Under the pieces are notes generated by a model. It saw only the letters and a program-made list of their open reading frames with translations, searched no databases and was not told the DNA's origin. DNA of 14,151 bases, taken from assembly GCA_021778315.1 (NCBI GenBank), contig JAJYCQ010000043.1, positions 1 to 14,151 on the forward strand, read 5' to 3'. How positions within the stretch are numbered: the stretch's first letter is position 1; each line of letters begins with the position of its first letter. Positions 7,034 to 14,150 of this stretch are shown piece by piece. Made by a program: the position numbers and the translations under genes. The DNA is from Acidobacteriota bacterium. Its GTDB lineage: Bacteria > Acidobacteriota > Terriglobia > Terriglobales > Acidobacteriaceae.

Positions 7034-7803
7034 ATTCCCATTGGAGTTCAAACTCTGAGGGAATCATTCTGGAGGCCAGCGACTGGCTGTTAGGGGCTGA
7101 GGGCCGTCTTTCCGGGGAGGGGAGATGGCCCAGCGGCTCACGGGCGGAGTCGCCCTCCTTATCCTTACTGGAGCTCTGCATAGACAGGCAGGTAACTGGA
7201 TAGGTGCAGGGCCCACTTCTTTTAGTTGTTGCACTAATGAATAGCCGAGCGTAGTATCGGGATGTTCTCGAGGCTCAGGGGTTACATATCGCGCCGTGAG
7301 TGGTCCGGTGGAGTTTACGCTCTGATTAAGTCTTTAGAATGAAAGTGTGGGTTCCCGCAGCCGCCTGGTATAGGCTACCGAGGCAATGAGGGTTGCGAGG
7401 ATCGTACTTGGTCGTTTCGGGATCATCCGACAGAAGTCAGCGGAGATCTGGGCGAACATGAGGTTCAATCAAATTTAGCGAGTAATTAAAGTCGTTCCGA
7501 AGAATGCGGTCAAGAAGCTGAGCCGAGGTATGGGTAGGACGGTTGAGCTGATTCAGGGGGAATACCACGAAGGTTCAGAGCCCCCAGAGACGAATTTGGA
7601 ATGAATGGTATTTCAACGGTAGTAAGCTGTCTGCCGGGTGTGGCAGGCGGGCCGGGCGTAGTCGAAGGGCGCAGAGGCGCTTAGGCTGACGACTTTGGCT
7701 GGGAATGTACGACATATCATCTTTGAGTCCATGCTTGAGAGCGACAACGATTGACCCGTTTCGGAGGCAGTGTAGCCCGAGCCCGTATTGGGCTGTGGGG
7801 CTA
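7034..7803 (+). ncRNA. Candidate large structured RNA or structured 5' leader
   Basis: This gene-free stretch is packed with hairpins. The clearest are 7034-7064 (attccc/gggaat enclosing gagtt/aactc), 7075-7087 (gccag/ctggc), 7101-7131 (nine pairs with a 13-base loop), 7142-7155 (gggcg/cgccc), 7356-7397 (15 pairs in two helices), 7516-7549 (AGCT-AGCCG with CGGTT-AGCT), 7556-7585 (ggggg/ccccc), 7631-7646 (ctgcc/ggcag), 7669-7680 (gcgc/gcgc) and 7773-7803 (tagccc-agccc with gggct-gggcta). The wobbles at 7106/7126, 7360/7393 and 7522/7543 are G-U on the + strand but would be C-A on the - strand, which favours + transcription. No tRNA, tmRNA, RNase P, SRP or known riboswitch signature is evident. 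The outer limits are arbitrary, and chance hairpins must be expected in 770 bases. Confidence 0.35.
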
Positions 7804-7862
7804 GTCCGTGGGTAGGTCTGAAGCGCTTGAAGCGCCCAATTGTAAGGGGAAAACACAGCATC

Positions 7863-9035
7863 ATGTCAGAGCAGAATGCAGTAAACGCTTCGTCGTACGA
7901 CACGACGGAGGACTATAGCGGCGAAGACTTCGGGAACTCGGACTACGAATCTTCGGAGTCGGGCAGTTCAGGGGATGGCAACGATGGAGGCCAGCCTGGT
8001 CCGGGGATGGGCCAGAGCAAGAGCAGTCGTAGGCGCCGACGTAAGCGGAAGGGCAAAGTGGGCGGCGATGGCCAGCCGGGTATGGCCGGGGACGGGGACG
8101 CAGGTCCGCAGATCGTGCCGATGGTGATGGAGGGCGAGAGCCTGGCGTTGTCTGCAGCGGCGGCTCCGCAGCAGGCTCGCAGGCCGCAGCCGGGTGGCCA
8201 GCAGAATAGTGGTCAGGCGCAAGGCCAGGGGCAGGGCGGAAAGCGCTGGAAGAAGAAGTTTCGCGATCGCGAGCGTCGCCCGGGTGGCGGAGGCGGCGGG
8301 GCACGGAGCGAGAACCCGGGCAATGACTTCCGCGCGGAGGCGTCGACGCCGAATGGTGGCGGCAGCTATGGCGGGGGAAATGGGTATCGCCCGGACAACT
8401 TTGGCAATCAGAGTGGCGGGTTCAAGCGGAAGGGTAAGGGCGGTGGCGGAGGACAACAGCGCGACCGTGGCTTTGTCGGGCCGATGGATCACAGCTACCG
8501 CGCGGGCGGAGAGTTTGGAGATGCACCTCCGTCGACGATCCAGCTGCAGGGACGCAGAGGAGGTCATCGGCATACGGGAGATTCGCAGCCGATCGACCGA
8601 TCTATGCCGCGACCTGTTCCGATTCCTGAGGGAGCTCAGACGCATATCTACTTCTTCATCGAGGAGCTGTTCTTCCAGGCGAAGATTCAGGAGACGGCTA
8701 AGAAGCTGGGCGTGAAGGTCGCGTTCGTCAAGAACGAGAAGGACGCGCTGGCGGAGATGACGGCGGGCGAAGAGAACAAGCCGGCGCTGATCGTGTTCGA
8801 TTTGAACAATGCGAATGCGAAGCCGCTGACCTTGATCCCGAAGTTGAAGACGAAGCTGAAACGCTCGGCTTCGATTGTCGGGTTCCTGTCGCACTTGCAG
8901 GGTGACCTGAAGGCGAAGGCTGTGGAGGCTGGCTGCGATGTGGTGATGCCTCGTGCGGCGTTCTCGCAGAACCTGCCGAATCTTCTGCGGCGGTATGGCG
9001 TGGAGGAAGAGGAAGAAATCAATTACAACTACTAG
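7863..9035 (+). CDS. Disordered Gly/Arg/Lys-rich protein with C-terminal degenerate receiver domain
   Basis: A 390-residue protein of unknown function. Residues 1-50 are acidic and Ser/Gly-rich; 51-255 are low-complexity with basic clusters (SSRRRRRKRKGK at 54-65, KRWKKKFRDRERR at 127-139, FKRKGKGGGGGQQRDRG at 187-203) like RGG RNA-binding tails. Residues 260-380 look like a CheY-type receiver: first strand HIYFFIEEL, Asp313 in LIVFDLNN at the phospho-acceptor position, Ser343 at the Thr/Ser position, and DVVMPRAAF where Arg364 replaces the usual Lys. The acidic pair of strand 1 is displaced (Glu267/268), so phosphorylation is doubtful. It ends with an EEEEEINYNY tail. The start is ATG 7863 with AGGGGA about 12 bases upstream; an in-frame GTG/ATG extension to 7788 would overlap a strong hairpin. 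RNA binding or condensate formation is inferred. Confidence 0.85.
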   Translation: MSEQNAVNASSYDTTEDYSGEDFGNSDYESSESGSSGDGNDGGQPGPGMGQSKSSRRRRRKRKGKVGGDGQPGMAGDGDAGPQIVPMVMEGESLALSAAAAPQQARRPQPGGQQNSGQAQGQGQGGKRWKKKFRDRERRPGGGGGGARSENPGNDFRAEASTPNGGGSYGGGNGYRPDNFGNQSGGFKRKGKGGGGGQQRDRGFVGPMDHSYRAGGEFGDAPPSTIQLQGRRGGHRHTGDSQPIDRSMPRPVPIPEGAQTHIYFFIEELFFQAKIQETAKKLGVKVAFVKNEKDALAEMTAGEENKPALIVFDLNNANAKPLTLIPKLKTKLKRSASIVGFLSHLQGDLKAKAVEAGCDVVMPRAAFSQNLPNLLRRYGVEEEEEINYNY

Positions 9036-9051
9036 GGATTAGGGATTAGGG
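9033..9051 (+). repeat. TAGGGAT heptamer repeat overlapping a stop codon
   Basis: TAGGGAT occurs twice in tandem (9033-9039, 9040-9046), followed by a partial third copy TAGGG (9047-9051) and then CTTAG. The first TAG is the stop codon of the receiver-domain gene. The 185 bases that follow, up to the next ribosome binding site, show nothing further. Confidence 0.75.
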
Positions 9052-9255
9052 CTTAGAGGAGCGCTTTGTTTGCTGGCGGAGGATTGCTGGTGGATGGGGC
9101 GCTTTTCTGTTGGTCCTGCGCGGACGGCGGACTGCTTTGCGTGGCTGGCGGGACACGGTGTGAGGGGGAAGGGTTCGCCTTGGTCCGGGGGATGGTGCGG
9201 GTGAGGCTGCGTTGGGAGGGGATGCGGCATCCTAGTGGAGTAAGGAGATATTTCC

Positions 9256-9459
9256 ATGCCCATGCAAACGAAAACTCACTCGCCCGCGGCGGAACGACAT
9301 TTGCAAGCTGCGCACGCCCACGAGGCTGCTGCTGCTTCGCATGACAAGAACGATCATATGGGGGCGCATGAGCAGTCGATGCTGGCGCAGGAGCACTCGC
9401 GCGAGGCGCACCGGCTGACGGAAGAGCTTGCGAAGAAGCATGCGCTGAGTACGAAGTAG
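9256..9459 (+). CDS. Small His/Ala/Glu-rich helical protein
   Basis: A 67-residue hydrophilic protein with no family that I recognise. It is rich in Ala, His, Glu and Lys, with histidines spaced through the chain (ERHLQAAHAHEAAAASHDKN, then HMGAHEQ, QEHSREAH), and should be a long amphipathic helix or helical hairpin without a signal peptide or membrane segment. The start is well supported: TAAGGAG at 9240-9246 lies nine bases before the ATG. The gene stands alone, 220 bp after the receiver-domain gene and about 120 bp before the flippase gene. The His content could suit metal or acid buffering, but there is no direct evidence. The overlapping frames have no comparable translation signal. Confidence 0.7.
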   Translation: MPMQTKTHSPAAERHLQAAHAHEAAAASHDKNDHMGAHEQSMLAQEHSREAHRLTEELAKKHALSTK

Positions 9460-9517
9460 GGCAGATGGGCGAAGAACGCGCGCGACGGGGATGGCCGGTC
9501 GAGGCGGTGGGCGTTGG

Positions 9518-9523
9518 TAGAAT
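9518..9523 (+). promoter_or_regulatory. Possible -10 box of the flippase gene
   Basis: TAGAAT matches five of six -10 consensus bases and lies about 50 bp before the preferred flippase start. No good -35 is seen 16-18 bases upstream, so this is a weak call. Confidence 0.3.
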
Positions 9524-9575
9524 GACAAGATGCTGCTAATTGGATGTGGACCCCGTACGCGGGCGCGTGCTCGTT

Positions 9576-10994
9576 ATGGATGACCGTACGAAGCGGCGGT
9601 TGTTTGTCGGGTTTGCGACGACGCTGGTGAGCAAGGCTGCGTCGACGGTGATTCAGCTGATCCAGGTGCCGGTGCTGATGCACTTCTGGGGGCGGTCGAT
9701 GTTTGGCGTGTGGGGAATTTTGACCGCGACGCCGACGTATTTAAGTTTTTCGAATAGTGGATTTGGATCGGTTGCGGGCAATGAGATGACGATGCTCATG
9801 GCTCGTAAGGAGCAGGATGCTGCGCTGGGCGTGTTCCAGAGTTGCTGGTGGCTGATTACGCTGATCATGGGCGCGATGATGATGCTGCTGTGCGGCGTGC
9901 TGTATTTTCTTCCGGTGGGAAGGCTGCTGAACCTGACGCTGCTGAGTGAGCATGATGTGAAGTGGGCGCTGTTCTGGCTGGGGCTGTCGGTGCTGTTTGG
10001 GCAGTTGGAGCAGCTGTTGCAGTCGGCTTACCGGTGCATTACGCGCTACTCGTATGGAAATTTTTTGAAGAGCGGGTTGTCGCTGGCGGCGTTTTGCGTG
10101 CAACTGGTGCCGGTGTTGATGGGGTATGGTCCTCGCACGACGGCGATGGTGTTTGCGCTGGCGAATATTACGGTGACGCTGATTTTGTGCGTGAAGGTGA
10201 AGCTGGATATTCCATGGATCAGCTATGGATGGAGCCATGCATCGTTTGCGGAGATCAAGCGGCTGACGCGGCCGTCGCTGGCGTTCATGGGGTTTCCGCT
10301 GGGCAATTCGCTGAATATCCAGGGGTCGCAGCTGGCGGTGAATTATGCGCTGGGCAATGATGCGGTGGCGATCTGGATTACGGCGAGGACGGTCTCGCGG
10401 CTGGCGCTGCAGGCTGTCGAGATGGTGAAGAATACGGTGTGGCCGGAGCTGTCGATTGCGTTTGGCGCGGGGAACATGGACGTGGTGCGGACGCTGCATC
10501 GGAGGGCGTGCCAGATTGCGCTGGTGATGAGCCTTAGCGTGGTGGCGATTGTGGCGACGCTGGGGCCGACGTTCTTGCATAAGTGGACGTTGGGGAAGGT
10601 TCCGTCGAGCCCGGGACTGGTGGGGCTGTTGTTGCTGGTGGTGGTGTTCTATTCACTGTGGTCGACCAGCGCGACGCTGGTGGCGGCGATCAATCTGCAT
10701 GAGCGGCTGGCAACGTTGTATTCGATTGCGACGGGGGTGACGGTGATTGTGACGTACTTCGCGGCGCGGAGGTATGGGCTGTTTGGGGCGGCCGGATCGC
10801 TGCTGCTGAGCGAGATGATTATGGACGCGTATGTGGTGCCGGCTTCGCTGAAGATTGCGCACGATACATGGGGCGGATTTCTGGGGGCGATGGTGCATTA
10901 TCCTCACTCGCTGCGACCGAAGGCGCTGGCGAAGCGGCTGCGACGGAGGACGCGCGAGGTGGAGGCGGAGCTGGAGAGTGAAGGCCGAAACTAG
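9576..10994 (+). CDS. MATE/Wzx-like polysaccharide (lipid-linked oligosaccharide) flippase
   Basis: A 472-residue integral membrane protein of the MOP exporter superfamily, probably moving lipid-linked glycans or a similar lipid across the inner membrane. Hydrophobic segments recur along the chain (for example about 8-30, 75-100, 125-145, 345-370 and 385-400), consistent with 12-14 helices. The N-terminus VGFATTLVSKAASTVIQLIQVPVLMHFWG followed by FGVWGIL is typical of Wzx/RfbX-like proteins (residues 11 onward). The tail is basic and charged (KRLRRRTREVEAELE), as expected on the cytoplasmic side. I start at ATG 9576; a TTG at 9540 would add 12 residues, and neither has a clear Shine-Dalgarno. 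No glycosyltransferases are next to it, so the substrate is unknown. It is convergent with nadC. Confidence 0.85.
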   Translation: MDDRTKRRLFVGFATTLVSKAASTVIQLIQVPVLMHFWGRSMFGVWGILTATPTYLSFSNSGFGSVAGNEMTMLMARKEQDAALGVFQSCWWLITLIMGAMMMLLCGVLYFLPVGRLLNLTLLSEHDVKWALFWLGLSVLFGQLEQLLQSAYRCITRYSYGNFLKSGLSLAAFCVQLVPVLMGYGPRTTAMVFALANITVTLILCVKVKLDIPWISYGWSHASFAEIKRLTRPSLAFMGFPLGNSLNIQGSQLAVNYALGNDAVAIWITARTVSRLALQAVEMVKNTVWPELSIAFGAGNMDVVRTLHRRACQIALVMSLSVVAIVATLGPTFLHKWTLGKVPSSPGLVGLLLLVVVFYSLWSTSATLVAAINLHERLATLYSIATGVTVIVTYFAARRYGLFGAAGSLLLSEMIMDAYVVPASLKIAHDTWGGFLGAMVHYPHSLRPKALAKRLRRRTREVEAELESEGRN

Positions 10995-11018
10995 AGCAGC
11001 GTGCCTGCAGGGGGGGGG

Positions 11019-11061
11019 CGAAGGCTCGGCTTCGTGCGTCGGCTTTGCCGCAGAGGTGCGG
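11019..11061. terminator. Hairpin cluster between convergent flippase and nadC genes
   Basis: Three small GC-rich hairpins follow each other: CGAAG/CTTCG (11019-11034), CGGC/GCCG (11040-11050) and the overlapping CCGCA/TGCGG (11048-11061). None has a T-run, so intrinsic termination is uncertain. They lie in the 116-bp gap between the ends of two convergent genes, just after a run of nine G. Confidence 0.35.
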
Positions 11062-11110
11062 AACTCGCATGCGGCGTCTGCCTCGTGGAACCAGTGAAGA
11101 TGCGCCGGGT

Positions 11111-11971
11111 CTAGTGGTGGAGGTCGAGGGCCAGGTCGAGGGCGCGGGGGCTGTGGGTGAGGGATCCGGCGGAGATGATGTCGACTCCGGTGGCGGCGAT
11201 GGCGGAGATGCGGTCGAGGGTGACTCCTCCGCTGGCTTCGGTGAGGGCTCGGCCGGCGATTCGCTGGACGGCGGTGCGGAGGTCAGGGAGAGAGAAGTTG
11301 TCGAGCAGGATAGTGTCGACGTGGGCGGCGAGGACGGCGTCAAGCTGATCGAGGCGGTCGACTTCGATTTCGACGTGGGTGGTGTGGGGTAGCGCTGCGC
11401 GGGCGGCGAGGAGGGATGCGGTGAGGGTGCTGGTGGTCGAGGCGGAGAGGATGGCGAGGTGGTTGTCCTTGGCCATGACGGCGTCGGAGAGGGAGAAGCG
11501 GTGGTTGTGCCCTCCGCCGCAGCGGACGGCGTAGCGCTCGAAGAGACGGAGGCCCGGGGTAGTCTTGCGGGTGTCGGTGATGCGGGCCTTTGTGCCTTTG
11601 GTTTCAGCGACGTAGGCGGCCGTCAGGGTGGCGATGCCGGAGAGGCGCTGGGCGAAGTTGAGGGCGATTCGCTCGGCTTGCAGGATGGCGCGGGCGGGGC
11701 CGTGGATGGTGGCGAGCACGGTGCTGGCGGCGAAGGTTTGGCCGTCGGTGACGTGGAATTGGGTGGTGATGGTGGGGTCGGTGAGGGTGAAGGCGGCGGT
11801 GATGAGGTCCTCGCCGCAGAGGATTCCGGGTTCGCGCGCGACGAGGCTTGCGGTGATGGTGGCGGAGGCGGGGATGAGGGTCTGGGAGGTGAGGTCGCCC
11901 CAGGGGGCGTCCTCGAGGAGAGCCATGCGGACGATCGATTCGACGGCTTCGCGGCTTGGTTTCATAGACAT
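11111..11971 (-). CDS. nadC: Nicotinate-nucleotide pyrophosphorylase (quinolinate phosphoribosyltransferase)
   Basis: A 286-residue enzyme converting quinolinate and PRPP to nicotinate mononucleotide, CO2 and pyrophosphate, the third step of de novo NAD synthesis in the cytoplasm. Length and motifs match the family: EDxPxGDLTS near the start (20-29), ERIALNFAQRLSGIAT (100-115), DTRKTTPGLR (133-142), GGGHNHR (152-158), KDNH (168-171), EVD (203-205), LLDN (222-225), EASGG (245-249) and SAGSLTHS (267-274). The gene overlaps the end of nadB. With the first ATG (11971) the overlap is 10 bases; with the ATG two codons later (11965) it is the classic four-base ATGA, which may be the true start. Translational coupling to nadB is likely because no strong ribosome binding site is visible. 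It is the last gene of the nadABC operon. Confidence 0.96.
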   Translation of the reverse strand: MSMKPSREAVESIVRMALLEDAPWGDLTSQTLIPASATITASLVAREPGILCGEDLITAAFTLTDPTITTQFHVTDGQTFAASTVLATIHGPARAILQAERIALNFAQRLSGIATLTAAYVAETKGTKARITDTRKTTPGLRLFERYAVRCGGGHNHRFSLSDAVMAKDNHLAILSASTTSTLTASLLAARAALPHTTHVEIEVDRLDQLDAVLAAHVDTILLDNFSLPDLRTAVQRIAGRALTEASGGVTLDRISAIAATGVDIISAGSLTHSPRALDLALDLHH

Positions 11972-13674
11972 ACGACAGGATCTGGGGTGGAGGGTGTTTG
12001 GGAATCCTGTAGGCCGTCAGGTGAAGGCCCGGACTGGGGGGCGGGGGATCGCTGGTAGATGAGGGAGTGCTGGAAGGCGGGGGAGGGCTCGGGGAAGTCG
12101 TTGCGGAAGTGGGCTCCGCGGGACTCTTCGCGGGCGAGAGCGGCGGTGACGAGGACTCGGGCGAGGTCGAGGAGGTTGCGCGTCTCGAGGTCGTGGATGG
12201 TGGTGCCCTCGACGTGCGAGTGGTTGAGGGTGTCGAGCGCGGCACGGAGGTTGGTGGCGTTGCGCTCGATGCCGACGTGGGTCCACATGAGGGTCTGGAG
12301 GGTGAGGCGGTCGATGGGGGTGGTGGGACCTTCTAGCGGGCGCAGAAGCTTGACCTCAGGGGCTAAAGCCCCAGTCTGTCCGGAGTCCGGATGGCGGGGC
12401 TGAAGCCCCGCCCCTTCAAAGCCGGAGAGAGGGAAGGGCTCACTGGAGGGCGCAAATGCCTTGCTGGAGGGCGTGCTGACGGGGTTGGCGAGGAGGAGGT
12501 GGGCGCAGCGCCAGGCGAAGGTGAGGCTTTCGAGGAGGGAGTTGGAGGCGAGGCGGTTGGCTCCGTGGACGCCGGTACAGGCGACTTCGCCGACGGCGTA
12601 GAGGCCGGGGATGGAGGTGCGGCCTTCGAGGTCGGTGCGGATGCCACCCATCCAATAGTGCGCGGCGGGGGTTACGGGGATGGGGTTGTTGGACCAGTCG
12701 AGGTTGCGGGCGCGGGTGGCGGCGTCGATGGTGGGGAAACGGGCGGCGAGGAAGTCGGCGGACTTGGCGGTGGCGTCGAGGAGGACGGGAAGTCCTTGCT
12801 GCTCAGCCATTTGCATGGCGATGCCACGGGCTACGATGTCGCGGGGAGCTAGCTCGGCGGAGGGGTGGATGGATTGCATGAAGCGGCGGCCGTTGGCGTC
12901 GAGGAGGACGGCTCCTTCGCCTCGGACGGCTTCGGAGATGAGGAAAGTGCTTGAATCCAATGAGGTTGGGGCGGCTAAGGCGGTGGGGTGGAACTGGTAG
13001 AACTCGAGATCGGCGAGCTGGGCACCGGCGCGGAGGGCCATGGCGACGCCGTCGCCGGTGGCTACGGAGGGGTTGGTGGTGTGGCGGTAGAGGTGGCCGG
13101 CACCGCCTGAGGCGAGGATGACCGCGTCGGCTGCGATGGCGCGGGTAATGCCTTCGGAATCGATGATTTCGAGGCCTGTGACTGCGCCGTTCTGGAGGAC
13201 GAGATCGAGGGCGAAGGTGTGTTCCAGAACGGAGATTTTGGGGTGGTTGCGGACGGCTCGGACCAGGGCGGTTTCGATGGTGAGGCCGGTGGCGTCTCCT
13301 CCGGCGTGGAGGACACGGGCTTTAGAATGAGCGGCTTCGAGGCCCCGGGCTAGCTGGCCGTCAGGGGCGTGGTCGAAGGCGACGCCGAGGCGGATGAGAT
13401 CGCGGATGCGGTCGGGGCCTTCGGTACATAAGATGTTGACGGCGTTGGGGTTACAGAGGCCGGCGCCGGCTGTGAGGGTGTCGGCGATGTGGTCGGAGAC
13501 GGCGTCGTCGGAGAACATGACGGCGGCGATGCCCCCCTGGGCCCAGCGGGTGTTGCTTTCGGCCAAAGCTGCTTTGGTTACAAGAGTTACGGGATACTCG
13601 CGGCTGAGTTCGAGGGCTGCGATGAGGCCGGCGATGCCCGAGCCTACGATCAGGATGTGTTGAGTTTTTGACAT
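11962..13674 (-). CDS. nadB: L-aspartate oxidase with unusual in-frame insert
   Basis: A 570-residue FAD enzyme oxidising L-aspartate to iminoaspartate for quinolinate synthesis by NadA. It shows the dinucleotide-binding GSGIAGL (11-17), TRWAQGGIA (42-50), HPTAL (229-233), RGEGA (251-255), ELAPRDIVARGI with the substrate Arg278, PAAHYWMGGI with His339 (336-345), and GVHGANRLASNSLLE (368-382). The helical C-terminal domain includes RGAHFRNDFP (519-528). E. coli NadB has about 540 residues; the excess is a Pro/Ser/Gly-rich insert at about 396-455, between the FAD and C-terminal domains, plus a Pro-rich tail (542-570). The insert carries a REP-like element and a 7-residue repeat. nadB starts two bases after the nadA stop and overlaps nadC. 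The insert lies in a linker, so activity is probably kept. Confidence 0.96.
   Translation of the reverse strand: MSKTQHILIVGSGIAGLIAALELSREYPVTLVTKAALAESNTRWAQGGIAAVMFSDDAVSDHIADTLTAGAGLCNPNAVNILCTEGPDRIRDLIRLGVAFDHAPDGQLARGLEAAHSKARVLHAGGDATGLTIETALVRAVRNHPKISVLEHTFALDLVLQNGAVTGLEIIDSEGITRAIAADAVILASGGAGHLYRHTTNPSVATGDGVAMALRAGAQLADLEFYQFHPTALAAPTSLDSSTFLISEAVRGEGAVLLDANGRRFMQSIHPSAELAPRDIVARGIAMQMAEQQGLPVLLDATAKSADFLAARFPTIDAATRARNLDWSNNPIPVTPAAHYWMGGIRTDLEGRTSIPGLYAVGEVACTGVHGANRLASNSLLESLTFAWRCAHLLLANPVSTPSSKAFAPSSEPFPLSGFEGAGLQPRHPDSGQTGALAPEVKLLRPLEGPTTPIDRLTLQTLMWTHVGIERNATNLRAALDTLNHSHVEGTTIHDLETRNLLDLARVLVTAALAREESRGAHFRNDFPEPSPAFQHSLIYQRSPAPQSGPSPDGLQDSQTPSTPDPVVCL
12359..12412. repeat. 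REP-like double palindrome inside nadB
   Basis: Two hairpins share the sequence GGGGCT(A/G)AAGCCCC: 12359-12372 (ggggc/gcccc, loop taaa) and 12393-12412 (8-bp stem ggcggggc/gccccgcc, loop tgaa). They are joined by a linker with two TCCGGA palindromes. The surrounding CTCA...CCTTCAAA context resembles interspersed palindromes I associate with acidobacterial genomes. On the nadB strand it is read in frame as LQPRHPDSGQTGALAP (about 424-439). Confidence 0.7.
12443..12473 (-). repeat. 21-bp tandem repeat in the nadB insert
   Basis: CTGGAGGGCG occurs at 12443-12452 and again at 12464-12473, a 21-base period. On the coding strand the two units read PSSKAFA and PSSEPFP, a 7-residue tandem repeat in the NadB insert next to the REP-like element. 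Confidence 0.55.
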
Positions 13675-13676
13675 GT

Positions 13677-14150
13677 TCAGGCCTGCTTCGGGCTGCTTGG
13701 GGCGTGACTAAGCATGGTTTCGAGCGCAAGGCGGGCGGGAACGGCGATGGACTCGGGGACGGAGATGCGGTTGAGGATTTCGCCGCCGGGTTTACCAGAG
13801 GCGCTATCTCCGGCGAGGGCCTCGAGGACCCAGGCGAGGTAGCCGGGGTGGATGCGGTACATGGTGGAACAGGGGCAGACGATGGAGTCGAGGCAGAAGA
13901 TGGTGTGCTCGGGGTACTGGGAGGCAAGGCGCTGGACGAGATTGATCTCGGTGCCGATGGCGAAGGTGCTGCCGACGGGGGCGGCGGCGATGGCTTTGAC
14001 GATGAAGTCGGTGGAGCCGGAGGAGTCGGCGGCGTCGACGACCTCCATGGGGCACTCGGGGTGGACGATGACGTGGACGCCGGGGTGGCGGAGGCGGGCG
14101 TGGGCGATCTGCTCGACGGTGAAGCGTTTATGTACCGAGCAGTAGCCATG
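13677..14150 (-). CDS. nadA: Quinolinate synthase, C-terminal part
   Basis: This is the last 157 residues of NadA, the [4Fe-4S] enzyme that condenses iminoaspartate with dihydroxyacetone phosphate to quinolinate. The gene enters from beyond the right end of the window, so its start and the first cluster Cys are missing. Visible are GYCSVHKRF with the second cluster Cys at the very edge, HPECPMEVVDAADSSGSTDFI, AIGTEINLVQRLA, and CPCSTMYRIHP with the third cluster Cys. The motif style is that of the longer NadA type with a Cys-rich C-terminal segment. It is the first gene of nadA-nadB-nadC, and its TGA ends two bases before the nadB ATG, so the genes are surely co-transcribed. An ATG at 14048 is internal, because conserved sequence continues upstream of it. 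Confidence 0.95.
   Translation of the reverse strand, partial: HGYCSVHKRFTVEQIAHARLRHPGVHVIVHPECPMEVVDAADSSGSTDFIVKAIAAAPVGSTFAIGTEINLVQRLASQYPEHTIFCLDSIVCPCSTMYRIHPGYLAWVLEALAGDSASGKPGGEILNRISVPESIAVPARLALETMLSHAPSSPKQA

Noticed and set aside
6739..7041. 100-residue open frame on the - strand
   Set aside because: The translation is Ser/Pro/Thr-rich without domain character, has no clear ribosome binding site and runs into the ompH/skp promoter.
6691..7440. GAGGAAAGTC at about 6692 and ACAGAA at about 7430 as possible RNase P RNA (rnpB) signatures
   Set aside because: They are about 740 bases apart, too far for rnpB, and the other conserved blocks are missing.
7516..7549. GAGCCG...CGGTT resembles the base of group II intron domain V
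   Set aside because: The hairpin is too short, lacks the GAAA tetraloop and bulge of domain V, and there is no reverse transcriptase or intron 5' boundary nearby.
7575..7903. Two overlapping - strand frames of 93 and 96 codons
   Set aside because: They have no family resemblance, read through hairpins and the start of the receiver-domain gene, and lack translation signals.
9066..9344. 92-residue + strand frame after the receiver-domain gene
   Set aside because: Composition is not protein-like, and it overlaps the better supported small gene with its own ribosome binding site in another frame.
12067..12852. Long Gly/Val/Glu-rich + strand frames opposite nadB and nadC
   Set aside because: They are typical high-GC antisense shadows of confidently identified genes.
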